This document shows, one piece after another, positions 6,443 through 12,941 of a stretch of 14,090 nt of DNA; the stretch's first letter is position 1, and every line of letters begins with the position of its first letter. The position numbers and the translations under genes are program-made. Under the pieces are notes generated by a model. The model ran no database searches. It was not told the DNA's origin and was given only the letters and a program-made list of their open reading frames with translations. The DNA lies in the NCBI GenBank assembly GCA_023401495.1, contig JAEXDU010000158.1, positions 1 to 14,090 of the forward strand, written 5' to 3'. Source of the stretch: Bacillota bacterium (GTDB lineage Bacteria; Bacillota; Clostridia; Oscillospirales; Acutalibacteraceae).

Positions 6443-6661
6443 TTACCGATAGGGTCTGCAGTCATCCGTCAGGCCAGCCAGATAATCCACACTAGTCTGA
6501 TACAGCTGTGCAAGCTTAACCATCATATTTAAGGGAATTTCCCTCTCCCCTCGCTCATATTTTGAATACAACGACTGGTCACAGAGTAAAAATTCTGCTA
6601 CCTGTTTTTGTGTCATATCATGGTCTTCGCGCATATCACGAATCCTAATTTTCATTTTCAT
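6443..6661 (-). CDS. XRE-family HTH regulator (paralogue 2), next to the operator
   Basis: A 72-aa Cro/C1-type HTH protein, a near copy of the product at 5969-6193 (identical helix segment CDQSLYSKYERGEREIPL and the same SVDYL..GLTDD.RPYR tail). The frame is open to TTG at 6688, but that lies inside the operator. ATG at 6659-6661 gives a protein matching the paralogue in length. ATG at 6653-6655, preceded by GGTGAT, is an alternative. It is first of three regulator genes on the minus strand and faces the divergent small gene at 6745-6909 across the paired operator at 6682-6721. This is the classic geometry for an autoregulated repressor (inference). Confidence 0.85.
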   Translation of the reverse strand: MKMKIRIRDMREDHDMTQKQVAEFLLCDQSLYSKYERGEREIPLNMMVKLAQLYQTSVDYLAGLTDDCRPYR

Positions 6662-6681
6662 CACCAACTTAAGTATATCCA

Positions 6682-6721
6682 AGGACAAATAGTCCTATTG
6701 ACATTTTGGACTATTTGTCCT
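6682..6721. promoter_or_regulatory. Paired operator for an XRE repressor
   Basis: Two sites, GGACAAATAGTCC (6683-6695) and GGACTATTTGTCC (6708-6720), are each an inverted repeat of form GGAC-N5-GTCC and are exact reverse complements of one another. With one more flanking base each, the arms are 14 bp and centres lie 25 bp apart. The right site fills the spacer between the -35 and -10 of the plus-strand promoter, so a bound protein would block it. The left site lies just before the divergent regulator gene. The binding protein is inferred to be the product of 6443-6661 and probably also of 5969-6193. Confidence 0.75.
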
Positions 6722-6726
6722 AAAAT
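6698..6726 (+). promoter_or_regulatory. Sigma-A promoter of the 54-aa gene
   Basis: TTGACA (6698-6703, exact consensus) and TAAAAT (6721-6726) are separated by 17 nt. The predicted start near 6733 leaves a very short leader ending in the GAGGTGAT ribosome-binding site (6733-6740). The operator site at 6708-6720 lies inside the spacer. Confidence 0.85.
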
Positions 6727-6744
6727 AACATTGAGGTGATGCCA

Positions 6745-6909
6745 ATGCCGGACTATAAAAAAATGTACTTAACGCTGTTCAATAAAATAAGTGACACGAT
6801 CGAAGAGCTGCGGCAGACGCAGGCCGAAACGGAGGAGCAGTATCTAGATAGTGTGGAAGCCAACCTGCATCTGCTGCAGCCAGAAAAAGAATCGTCAGCT
6901 AAAAAATAA
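6745..6909 (+). CDS. Small acidic coiled-coil-like protein, divergent from XRE regulator
   Basis: A 54-aa frame starts with ATG after GAGG (8-nt spacing) and a consensus promoter, and its stop lies inside a strong terminator stem. The product begins MPDYKKMYLTLFNKISDTIE and continues with a Glu/Gln-rich segment (ELRQTQAETEEQY), predicted helical and able to form a coiled coil. The tail is QPEKESSAKK. The 'DYKKMY..LFN.I.D.IE.L...Q..TEE.Y' pattern recalls short proteins seen widely in Clostridia and their prophages, but I know no assigned function. It is the only gene controlled by the divergent, operator-covered promoter, so it is probably repressed by the adjacent XRE protein (inference). Confidence 0.85.
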   Translation: MPDYKKMYLTLFNKISDTIEELRQTQAETEEQYLDSVEANLHLLQPEKESSAKK

Positions 6910-6940
6910 GGCGGCCACAATTGCGGCCGCCTTATTTTTT
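6901..6940 (+). terminator. Strong terminator overlapping the end of the 54-aa gene
   Basis: A perfect 16-bp stem runs from 6901-6916 to 6925-6940 (core AAGGCGGCC with GGCCGCCTT) around an 8-nt loop and ends in six T residues. The left arm contains the last codons and stop of the small gene. Confidence 0.93.
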
Positions 6941-7073
6941 AAGAACGATAAACGGAATTTGAAATCATTGCATCCAGACAAGCCATGAAAGAACCATGTA
7001 AAGATAAGGTATTATTACATAAATACATAGAAGCACCGTATTCGCCATAACAATTGCTGATTAGTATAATTTA

Positions 7074-7102
7074 TTGACAATTTTCATTTACAATGTTATG
7101 TT
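7074..7102 (+). promoter_or_regulatory. Sigma-A promoter of the membrane-protein pair
   Basis: TTGACA (7074-7079, exact) and TATGTT (7097-7102) are spaced by 17 nt in AT-rich DNA. Transcription would start near 7109, about 60 nt before the ATG at 7172. The leader contains a possible 10-codon frame (7136-7168). I see nothing else convincing between the terminator ending at 6940 and this promoter. Confidence 0.7.
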
Positions 7103-7171
7103 AATCATACCAACCTTCTTGATGGCAAGGTGAGAATGAATTCTTCATCATTCAGAAAGCGGGGATAATTT

Positions 7172-7519
7172 ATGAAATATAAAATCGGAGAAAATGGATT
7201 TTCGCGATGGCTTCTTCTCTTTTATTGCTTCGCCTTTATTATCGCCAACAGTATTCAAACTCACTTTCCTCCTTGGGACCCGTCCCGGCGCTGGTTCGAG
7301 CTTGTTTATACCGTTCTTTCTTTGCTCCTGGTCATTTATGTGCTGTATGACTGGGTGCAAATGCGGCGTTATTACCGGAACGAGGGTGCACAGGCCCCGG
7401 AAAAAGTTCGCCGCAGGCAGGTCTTTGGGTATTGGGTCATGTTTATTGTGTGCGTGGGCCTCATGATTCTGAAGCTGACCAATTTTGTTTGGTATCAGTC
7501 TATACCGGTCCCCTTTTAA
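7172..7519 (+). CDS. Three-helix membrane protein of unknown function (RWFEL pair, member 1)
   Basis: A 115-aa protein with three predicted transmembrane segments at about 12-29, 42-61 and 85-103. A basic loop (QMRRYYRNE...KVRRRQ) between the second and third would place that loop in the cytoplasm. I do not recognise the family. The ATG follows GGGG with 7-nt spacing. It shares layout and a local motif (RWFEL......LL.....YD) with the product at 7660-8052, so the two look like distant duplicates. No terminator separates them, and they may be cotranscribed from the promoter at 7074-7102. Confidence 0.75.
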   Translation: MKYKIGENGFSRWLLLFYCFAFIIANSIQTHFPPWDPSRRWFELVYTVLSLLLVIYVLYDWVQMRRYYRNEGAQAPEKVRRRQVFGYWVMFIVCVGLMILKLTNFVWYQSIPVPF

Positions 7520-7659
7520 CAAAAGCGTTTCGCACGATCTTCCTGCCATGAACGCGAAGCGAACCCATACTATTCGTTCACAGAATGCGATAACTTGAAA
7601 AAGATTCTTTCGTTTTAAACTCCCTGATCCGAAAAGAGACACCCGAAGGAGGAAAGCCT

Positions 7660-8052
7660 GTGAACAAGAGTCCGAAGGAAAAATCGGAGGAAAAAGAAAA
7701 CAAAAATGCCTTGCTGAGGGGCGTTTCCGCCGCCATGATTCTCATCGGTATTTTAAAAGCGTTTTTCTCTTCGCAGGACTCCGCGATCCGGTGGTTTGAA
7801 CTTCTCCTTGCCGTTGCATTTCTTCTTACCTGCGTCGGCGTTACTTATGATCTGATCAAAAAGCTTCGCTTATCCCGCGAGGAGGAAATCGAGCCCCTGC
7901 GGGAAATCAACAAAGCGCCGCGGCCCCGGCGCGGCAGAATCCTGCTCAACAGCCTGACCACTATCGTGTTATCGCTTTTGGCCGCTCTGTTCGCGTTCGC
8001 CCACTTCGTCGGCTACCCCTTATCGGAGCTTCTATTCACACTGATCAAATGA
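7660..8052 (+). CDS. Three-helix membrane protein of unknown function (RWFEL pair, member 2)
   Basis: A 130-aa protein with a charged, lysine/glutamate-rich N-terminus (1-16), then hydrophobic segments at about 20-38, 46-66 and 96-118. The loop between the last two is basic and proline-rich (around NKAPRPRRGR). The GTG start at 7660 is supported by AAGGAGG (7646-7652), 7 nt away, the best Shine-Dalgarno sequence in this part. It shares IRWFELLLAVAFLLT and a following YD with RRWFELVYTVLSLLL in its upstream neighbour. No enzymatic motif is visible and the function is unknown. It is followed by a strong terminator shared with the convergent cupin gene. Confidence 0.75.
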   Translation: MNKSPKEKSEEKENKNALLRGVSAAMILIGILKAFFSSQDSAIRWFELLLAVAFLLTCVGVTYDLIKKLRLSREEEIEPLREINKAPRPRRGRILLNSLTTIVLSLLAALFAFAHFVGYPLSELLFTLIK

Positions 8053-8056
8053 ACAT

Positions 8057-8099
8057 CAAAAAAAGGCTGCCGCAATTCGAAAATTGCGGCAGCCTTTTT
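8057..8099. terminator. Bidirectional terminator between convergent genes
   Basis: A perfect 13-bp stem, GGCTGCCGCAATT (8065-8077) with AATTGCGGCAGCC (8082-8094), has a CGAA tetraloop. Five T follow on the plus strand, and an A-run to the left gives T residues on the minus strand. It serves both the membrane-protein gene ending at 8052 and the cupin gene ending at 8173. Confidence 0.93.
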
Positions 8100-8172
8100 G
8101 AAACAGATCTCCCTTTGCACGAAGCAATGGGAAATCCTCTGTGAGTATCCCCGTATGTACCACGGAACAAAA

Positions 8173-8502
8173 TCAGTCTACGATGAAAAGCTTCGCTCCC
8201 TTTTCCGTGTGGGAACGATGAGGGTTGATATCTTCGGCGACCTGATAGCTCATTCCGGGCGCCATCGTAAACTCCCGCCCGTCTTCCAGCTCGGTTACCA
8301 ACTCTCCCTCCAAAACGAGAAGGACATGGCCGCGCTTACACCAGTGATCCGCAAAATATCCCGGGGTGTATTCCACCATACGGACGCGGATGTTTCCCAT
8401 TTCAAAGGTGCGCCAGTGGGCTTCTCCGGTCACGCCCGGGTGGACTGTGGGCTCAATCGAGCTCCAATCGACAGTGCAGAACGGAACTTCCTGAATTACC
8501 AT
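8173..8502 (-). CDS. DHCW-motif cupin-fold protein
   Basis: A 109-aa single-domain cupin. The metal-binding first motif appears as YFADHWCKRGHVLLVLEGEL (residues 49-68, with His53 and His59). The second motif region is FTMAPGMSYQVAEDINPHRSH (78-98). The ADHWC..GH signature fits the small family annotated as 'DHCW motif cupin fold protein', whose substrate is unknown. The open frame extends upstream to 8574. I chose ATG at 8500-8502 because GAGAGG lies about 6 nt before it, and the extra N-terminal residues (FPWDAARSW) are translated serA-remnant DNA. No promoter was evident; transcription may come from upstream genes. Confidence 0.85.
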   Translation of the reverse strand: MVIQEVPFCTVDWSSIEPTVHPGVTGEAHWRTFEMGNIRVRMVEYTPGYFADHWCKRGHVLLVLEGELVTELEDGREFTMAPGMSYQVAEDINPHRSHTEKGAKLFIVD

Positions 8503-8529
8503 ATCGTTACCTCTCTTTCTTTTATCAAC

Positions 8530-8903
8530 GCGCCAGGACCGGGCTGCATCCCACGGAAAGGCACGGGTCATCACCGTAACCCTCTATTCCCGGATTCTTG
8601 GCGGCGTTTTCTGCCAGAATACGATCGCGCTAAGCTTAATGATGCTAAAGTTCCTTCTCTTGATTTCGGGGCCTGCGAAGCCCTTGCCCTTTCCGGCTAG
8701 CTTACATGCATCGCTGCTCTTGTCTTTAGGGGGTTGGCCCACTCGATCGCTGATGATTTTGCAGAAAGCAAGGAACAGTCCCGCGATTGCCGGAGGCGGC
8801 GTTGACGCCGGGAGGGGGGGGTGTTGAACACACCACGATGCTCCGCTCATTGCATTATCCGCCGGAATGATGCTGATACCTGCGCCTGCTCGGCAGCGGA
8901 CGG
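8530..8903 (-). pseudogene. Decayed internal fragment of serA
   Basis: This stretch aligns by eye with the intact serA in the same window, at about 10850-11240 (SerA residues about 49-180). Matching blocks include RAGAG.....P.D (SerA 55-66), AIAGLF...KI versus VIAGLFLTSRKI, KSSDACKLAGKGKGFAGPEIK versus GSDVSKLVEKGKGQFAGPEIK, and, in another frame, FPWDAARSW versus LSVDAAWGLS. The DNA shows long shared runs such as CTTGATTTCGGGGCCTGCGA. Small deletions and a frame change have removed a continuous frame. The N-terminal 48 residues, the catalytic half and the ACT domain are all missing. Its right edge falls at the stop codon of the homoserine dehydrogenase gene. It is a dead remnant of a duplicated or rearranged serA. 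Confidence 0.85.
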
Positions 8904-9923
8904 CTACCGGCTGCAAATAGATACAATGTCCCTCAGGATAGAGGCAGCGGCAGCCGTAGTGCCCGACGCCCCGCCAATCAATGTCAGTTCCCCTAAGGTA
9001 TCCGACTCATACCGGACTGCCTTATTTTTGCCGTCGACATGATACAGAAGATGCTCCACACCCAGCTTCTCGGGCCTGACCATCATCTGAAGCGTTTCCC
9101 CTTCCCGTATGGTCCGCCCAATCAGCTTATACCGCTTCTCTTCTGCCCGGGCCATTTGGATGTCCTCCGGCGTCAGACCGGTAATCCCTTCTATTTGGAT
9201 GTCGGACAGCTTTTTATCCTGCTTCATAACGACATTGGTCAGGATCAGCAGTTTAAACGCCGTGTCCCACCCGTCCACGTCAAAGCTCGGGTTTGCTTCC
9301 GCGATCCCGCAGGCTTTTGCCTTTTCCAGCGCGGTTCCATAGGTGCAGCCGGTGTCTTCCATCTCTTTTAAAATATAGTTGGTGGTGCCGTTCAGCACAC
9401 CCTCGATGGAATAAACTTCTGAACCGGCCATTTCGATCGTTCCGCCATTGACGGAAGGCAGCGCCCCGCCGCAGGTGCAACCGATCCCCAAATGCACCCC
9501 GTTTTCTTTTGCAGCCTCTTCCAATTCCCGGTAGCCGTGTACAATGGGGCCTTTATTGCCTGTCACGACATGGATTTTATTTTGCAGCGCTTTTAAAATA
9601 TAGCTCCGTGCCGGTTCCCCGGTTTCCTTATTCGTGCTTGTCAGCTCCACCAGCAAATCGATATCTTTGTTTTGCAGCATAAACTCCGGGGTGATTTTCC
9701 TGTTTTCATCCGTATCCTCGATCGTTACGTTTTGCCCATCTTTCGCGGCAGCCAACAATTGGGCACAATCGATCCCCTGGGGGTTGTAAAGCCCCTTTTT
9801 CGACCCCATGATGTAAATCACTTCCAAGTTGACCCCCTGTGCCTTCAGCGCAGGGCCTTTCTCTGCAATCAGTTTGATCAAGGCCTTTCCTACACCGCCG
9901 TAACCAATTAAACCAATCCTCAT
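8904..9923 (-). CDS. hom: Homoserine dehydrogenase, short form without ACT domain
   Basis: Reduces aspartate semialdehyde to homoserine with NAD(P)H, the entry to threonine and methionine synthesis. The 339-aa product has an N-terminal Rossmann motif GYGGVG (7-12) and TGNKGP (121-126), where the family usually has TANKA. The homoserine-binding block GVLNGTTNYIL lies at 175-185, and the catalytic region EANPSFDVDGWDTAFKLLIL at 209-228. It stops after the catalytic fold, so it lacks the C-terminal ACT domain that gives threonine feedback control in longer homologues. AAGGAGA lies 7 nt before the ATG. The last residues (SICSR and the TAG) lie at the junction with the serA remnant, so the original C-terminus may have been altered slightly. 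The aspartokinase gene is not nearby. Confidence 0.88.
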   Translation of the reverse strand: MRIGLIGYGGVGKALIKLIAEKGPALKAQGVNLEVIYIMGSKKGLYNPQGIDCAQLLAAAKDGQNVTIEDTDENRKITPEFMLQNKDIDLLVELTSTNKETGEPARSYILKALQNKIHVVTGNKGPIVHGYRELEEAAKENGVHLGIGCTCGGALPSVNGGTIEMAGSEVYSIEGVLNGTTNYILKEMEDTGCTYGTALEKAKACGIAEANPSFDVDGWDTAFKLLILTNVVMKQDKKLSDIQIEGITGLTPEDIQMARAEEKRYKLIGRTIREGETLQMMVRPEKLGVEHLLYHVDGKNKAVRYESDTLGELTLIGGASGTTAAAASILRDIVSICSR

Positions 9924-9989
9924 TTTGTTTTCTCCTTCGTTATCTCTAACATAACCAAAATACCTGAAAATCGCCTATCAAAAGCATTC

Positions 9990-10022
9990 GCATTCTCCCC
10001 CGCCTGCGGCGGGGGAGAATGC
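9990..10022. repeat. GC-rich hairpin, copy B of a dispersed family
   Basis: This is a perfect 15-bp inverted repeat, GCATTCTCCCCCGCC (9990-10004) and GGCGGGGGAGAATGC (10008-10022), with a TGC loop and no following T-run. It lies between serA and hom. The stem core matches the hairpins at 2535-2558, 11447-11477 and 13809-13835. Confidence 0.8.
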
Positions 10023-10077
10023 TTCAGCCTATTAACCCGATCGTGAGGGGAAAGCCCCTTGTCGTCTGCAAAAGGGT

Positions 10078-10146
10078 AAAAAAGAACTGCTTTTCAAGGT
10101 TTGTTCATTGTCACTGGGTTCCAGCGGCCACCAAAAAAAGCAGTTC
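10078..10146 (-). terminator. Probable terminator after serA, with a long loop
   Basis: GAACTGCTTTT (10084-10094) and AAAAGCAGTTC (10136-10146) pair perfectly over 11 bp around a 41-nt loop, which holds a small inner hairpin (CTGG-GTT-CCAG). On the minus strand the stem is followed by six T (10078-10083). It lies about 77 nt past the serA stop and would separate serA from hom. The long loop makes efficiency uncertain. Confidence 0.6.
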
Positions 10147-10222
10147 ATCATCACTTGATATTAATTCTTACGCCCGCCGTCTTTGCCCGGGGACGGCAGT
10201 ACGCGTCAGGGTCAGGACAGAT

Positions 10223-11386
10223 TCAGCGGATCACGCGCAGGCGGATGATTTCTTCCATCTGCCTCATCGGCTCAAGCGCCGCGTCGTCCACCTCGCCGGT
10301 CACATCCAGAATCGTGTAGGCATAATCGCCTCTCGATTTGCTCTGCATATCCTCAATATTGATGCCCGCGCCGGCCATCACACCGGAGAAACGGCTGATG
10401 GTATTGCGTACGTTGCGATGAAGAACGCAGATGCGCACCGCGTGGGCGCGGGGCATGGAAATCGACGGCATATTGACGGAATTGCGGATATTGCCGTTCT
10501 CGAGGAATTCTTTCAGCTCATCCACCGCCATGCGGGCGCAGTTCTCTTCCGATTCGGGAGTGGAAGCGCCCAGGTGGGGAATCGCCAGCACATTTTCAAC
10601 GCCGATCAGCTCATCGGACGGGAAATCGGTGGCGTATGCCGCGATCTTGCCGCATTTCAGACCATCGAGCACAGAGGCGGTATCCACCAGCTCGCCGCGC
10701 GCAAAATTCAGAATGCGGACTTCATCCCTCATCTTTGCGATGGAGTCGGCATTGACCAGACCTTTGGTGTCGGGCGTGAGCGGAACGTGAACGGTCAGGT
10801 AATCACAGTTGGCAAAGATCTCGTCAAGCGTTCTGGCATGGTGTACCCAGCGGGACAGGCCCCAGGCCGCATCCACGGAAAGGTACGGGTCGTAGCCGTA
10901 GACTTCCATCCCCAGATTCTTGGCGGCATTCGCCACCAGAATACCGATCGCGCCAAGGCCGATGACGCCGAGGCTCTTGCCCTTGATTTCGGGGCCTGCG
11001 AACTGACCCTTGCCTTTTTCGACCAGCTTGCTGACATCGCTGCCCTTGCCCTTCAGGGTTTTGGTCCACTCGAGCGCGGGGGCGATTTTGCGGGAGGTGA
11101 GGAACAGCCCCGCGATGACCAGTTCTTTTACGGCGTTGGCGTTGGCGCCGGGCGTGTTGAACACCACGATGCCGCGCTCGCTGCATTTGTCCACCGGAAT
11201 ATTGTTGACGCCTGCGCCCGCTCTGGCGATGGCCAGCAGCTCACTCGGCAGCTCCAGGTCGTGCATGGCGGCGGAGCGCACCAAAATTCCCTCCGGGTTT
11301 TGGATGTCATTGCCGTACTCATAGCCCTGCCCAAGGCGCGAAAGGCCTTCTTCTGCAATATTATTCAGTGTTTTAACACGATACAT
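10223..11386 (-). CDS. serA: D-3-phosphoglycerate dehydrogenase with C-terminal ACT domain
   Basis: Oxidises 3-phosphoglycerate to 3-phosphohydroxypyruvate with NAD+, the first step of serine synthesis. The 387-aa product has the 2-hydroxyacid dehydrogenase layout. The substrate domain includes RAGAGVNNIPVD (55-66). The NAD-binding motif is GLGAIG (143-148). Catalytic Arg230 lies in NFARGELVD and catalytic His271 in IPHLGAST. A C-terminal ACT domain (about 315-387) probably binds serine for feedback control. This is the short single-ACT form, lacking the intervening domain of long SerA. The ATG is preceded by GAGGG about 10 nt upstream. It follows serC by 136 nt, an interval holding a GC-rich hairpin and a TATAAT (11415-11420) with no clear -35, so it is probably cotranscribed with serC with a possible internal promoter. 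A partial decayed copy lies at 8530-8903. Confidence 0.93.
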   Translation of the reverse strand: MYRVKTLNNIAEEGLSRLGQGYEYGNDIQNPEGILVRSAAMHDLELPSELLAIARAGAGVNNIPVDKCSERGIVVFNTPGANANAVKELVIAGLFLTSRKIAPALEWTKTLKGKGSDVSKLVEKGKGQFAGPEIKGKSLGVIGLGAIGILVANAAKNLGMEVYGYDPYLSVDAAWGLSRWVHHARTLDEIFANCDYLTVHVPLTPDTKGLVNADSIAKMRDEVRILNFARGELVDTASVLDGLKCGKIAAYATDFPSDELIGVENVLAIPHLGASTPESEENCARMAVDELKEFLENGNIRNSVNMPSISMPRAHAVRICVLHRNVRNTISRFSGVMAGAGINIEDMQSKSRGDYAYTILDVTGEVDDAALEPMRQMEEIIRLRVIR

Positions 11387-11446
11387 TTCTTTGAACCCTC
11401 TGTTCTTTCTGCATATTATAAATCATTTCACCGAAAAAGGTCGCTG

Positions 11447-11477
11447 ATTTTCTCCCCACCAAAAGCGGGGAGGAAAT
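11447..11477. repeat. GC-rich hairpin, copy C of a dispersed family
   Basis: ATTTTCTCCCC (11447-11457) pairs with GGGGAGGAAAT (11467-11477) over 11 bp with one wobble and a 9-nt loop. It lies between serC and serA. Sequence matches the other three copies at the CTCCCC/GGGGAG core. Confidence 0.7.
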
Positions 11478-11522
11478 TCCTGTTTGAATGATACCTTTTT
11501 TCAGTAAGGAGCAATAGAGGAA

Positions 11523-12608
11523 TCAGGCGTTGTTCTTTTCAAACTCCGCCATGAAATCCACAAGCTTTTGCACGCCCTCGATGGGCATCGCGTTGTAAAT
11601 GGAAGCGCGCATGCCGCCTACGGAACGATGGCCCTTCAAGTTGACAAAGCCGGCGGCCTCCGCCTCTTTGACGAATTTCTTATCCAGCTCGTCATTGCCG
11701 GTCACAAACGGTACGTTCATCAAAGAGCGATCCTTTTTCACAACCGTACCGCGGAACATCTTCGATTGATCGAGGAAATCGTACAGAATCCCCGCCTTTT
11801 TCTCGTTGTGGACCTTCATGCCCTCCAGAGAACCGAACTCGCTCTTGATCCACTCCAGCACCAGTCCGCAGATATAAATCGGGTAGCAGGGCGGTGTGTT
11901 GAACAAAGAACCGTTGTCCGCGTGAATCTTATAATCGAACATGGTGGGAGTAAACTCTTTGGCATGGCCGATCAGATCCTCGCGAACGATCACCATGGTA
12001 AGGCCCGCGGGCGCAACGTTCTTCTGCGCGCCGGCAAACAGCAGACCAAATTTGGAAACATCGATCGGCTCGCTGAGAATGCAGGAAGAAATATCCGCAA
12101 CCAGCGGCACGTTCCCGGTTTCGGGGAGCTTTGTATAGCGGGTGCCGTAAATGGTGTTGTTCATGCAAATGTAAAAGTAATCCGCATCCGGCGTAAAGGT
12201 TGCGGGGTCAAGCTCGGGAATATAGCTGAAGGTCTTGTCTTTGGAAGAAGCCACAATGCGGGCCTCGCCGTAGCGGGACGCTTCTTCCTGCGCCTTTGCG
12301 GCCCATTGGCCGGTAACGACAAAATCCGCCTTGCCGCTGTTCACCATCAGATTCAGCGGAACCATCGCAAACTGCGACCAGCCGCCGCCCTGCAAAAACA
12401 GTACTTTATAGTTTTCGGGAATATTCATCAGCTCGCGAAGACAACTTTCCGCGGACTCGATGATTCCTTCAAAGATTTTAGATCGATGGGACATCTCCAT
12501 AACTGACTGGCCGCTGCCCTGGTAATCTAACATTTCTTCTGCCGCGCGGCGCAAAACCGCTTCCGGCAGGACGGAAGGACCCGCAGAAAAGTTATACACG
12601 CGTTTCAT
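11523..12608 (-). CDS. serC: Phosphoserine aminotransferase
   Basis: A pyridoxal-phosphate enzyme that converts 3-phosphohydroxypyruvate and glutamate to phosphoserine and 2-oxoglutarate, the second step of serine synthesis after SerA. The 361-aa product opens YNFSAGPSVLPEAVL and has MEMSHRSK (37-44), LQGGGWSQFAMVP (72-84, usually LQGGASTQF) and Asp172 in VADISS. The PLP-binding Lys196 lies in FAGAQKNVAPAGL, and the C-terminus has GHRSVGGMRASIYNAMP. The frame is open to 12662, but ATG at 12606-12608 is the start: GGAGG lies 7 nt upstream, and the promoter -10 box lies inside the longer frame. The promoter at 12646-12674 drives it, with serA next in line. Confidence 0.96.
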   Translation of the reverse strand: MKRVYNFSAGPSVLPEAVLRRAAEEMLDYQGSGQSVMEMSHRSKIFEGIIESAESCLRELMNIPENYKVLFLQGGGWSQFAMVPLNLMVNSGKADFVVTGQWAAKAQEEASRYGEARIVASSKDKTFSYIPELDPATFTPDADYFYICMNNTIYGTRYTKLPETGNVPLVADISSCILSEPIDVSKFGLLFAGAQKNVAPAGLTMVIVREDLIGHAKEFTPTMFDYKIHADNGSLFNTPPCYPIYICGLVLEWIKSEFGSLEGMKVHNEKKAGILYDFLDQSKMFRGTVVKKDRSLMNVPFVTGNDELDKKFVKEAEAAGFVNLKGHRSVGGMRASIYNAMPIEGVQKLVDFMAEFEKNNA

Positions 12609-12645
12609 AAATGAACCTCCAATTGGTTTATAAAATAGTATTTTT

Positions 12646-12674
12646 ATTATAGCCCTTTCCAAAAATCAAGTCAA
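12646..12674 (-). promoter_or_regulatory. Sigma-A promoter of serC-serA
   Basis: On the minus strand TTGACT (12669-12674) and TATAAT (12646-12651) are 17 nt apart. The start near 12639 gives a leader of about 30 nt, too short to hold a T-box or riboswitch, so no leader-based serine control is seen. Confidence 0.88.
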
Positions 12675-12941
12675 TTCCCTGCCATTTAAAAAGCGTTTGC
12701 TATATTGCCCGTATTTTCCCGGCCAAATCGGTGTTTTTCCGGCATATGTTCCTGTTCGTTCTGCCCCTTACCTCCCGTTTCCTTTTCATTTCTTGCTTTT
12801 TTTGTTATACTAAAGAAAAAACCAGGTTTCATGCCGTTCCCGCAGAGAAAAAAAGGGAATGCCGGGCCAGGATAAATGCCCGCAGTCTCTCGATTTCGAA
12901 GCCCGGGAATAAGGACTAATCTTCAAAAAGGAGTGGTTGAC
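12652..12941. other. Divergent intergenic region between serC and the YdcF gene
   Basis: This 333-bp gap (12609-12941) holds the serC promoter on the left and a plus-strand extended -10 box on the right. A plus-strand open frame at 12731-12919 contains that promoter, has no ribosome-binding site and is not called. I see no repeat or RNA structure of note. Confidence 0.6.
12803..12811 (+). promoter_or_regulatory. Probable extended -10 promoter of the YdcF-like gene
   Basis: TGTTATACT at 12803-12811 reads as TGn followed by the -10 hexamer TATACT (12806-12811). The hexamer 17 nt upstream (TTTTCA, 12783-12788) is a weak -35. Transcription would begin near 12818, about 125 nt before the ATG. Confidence 0.5.

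Noticed and set aside
6985..7050. 21-codon frame (starts MKEPCKDKV)
   Set aside because: It has no Shine-Dalgarno sequence or promoter just upstream and no recognisable pattern. A frame this short is expected by chance.
8098..8700. Long plus-strand open frame of 200 codons
   Set aside because: It runs opposite to the cupin gene and the serA remnant, both of which have clear family matches on the minus strand. It starts within a terminator and has no ribosome-binding site.
10019..11491. 490-codon plus-strand open frame
   Set aside because: It is the antisense shadow of serA, whose motifs and ACT domain are unmistakable on the minus strand. GC-rich codon use keeps the opposite frame open.
12609..12645. 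T-box or riboswitch in the serC leader
   Set aside because: The predicted leader is only about 30 nt, too short for any known amino-acid-sensing RNA.
12731..12919. 62-codon plus-strand frame upstream of the YdcF-like gene
   Set aside because: It has no ribosome-binding site and a likely promoter lies inside it.
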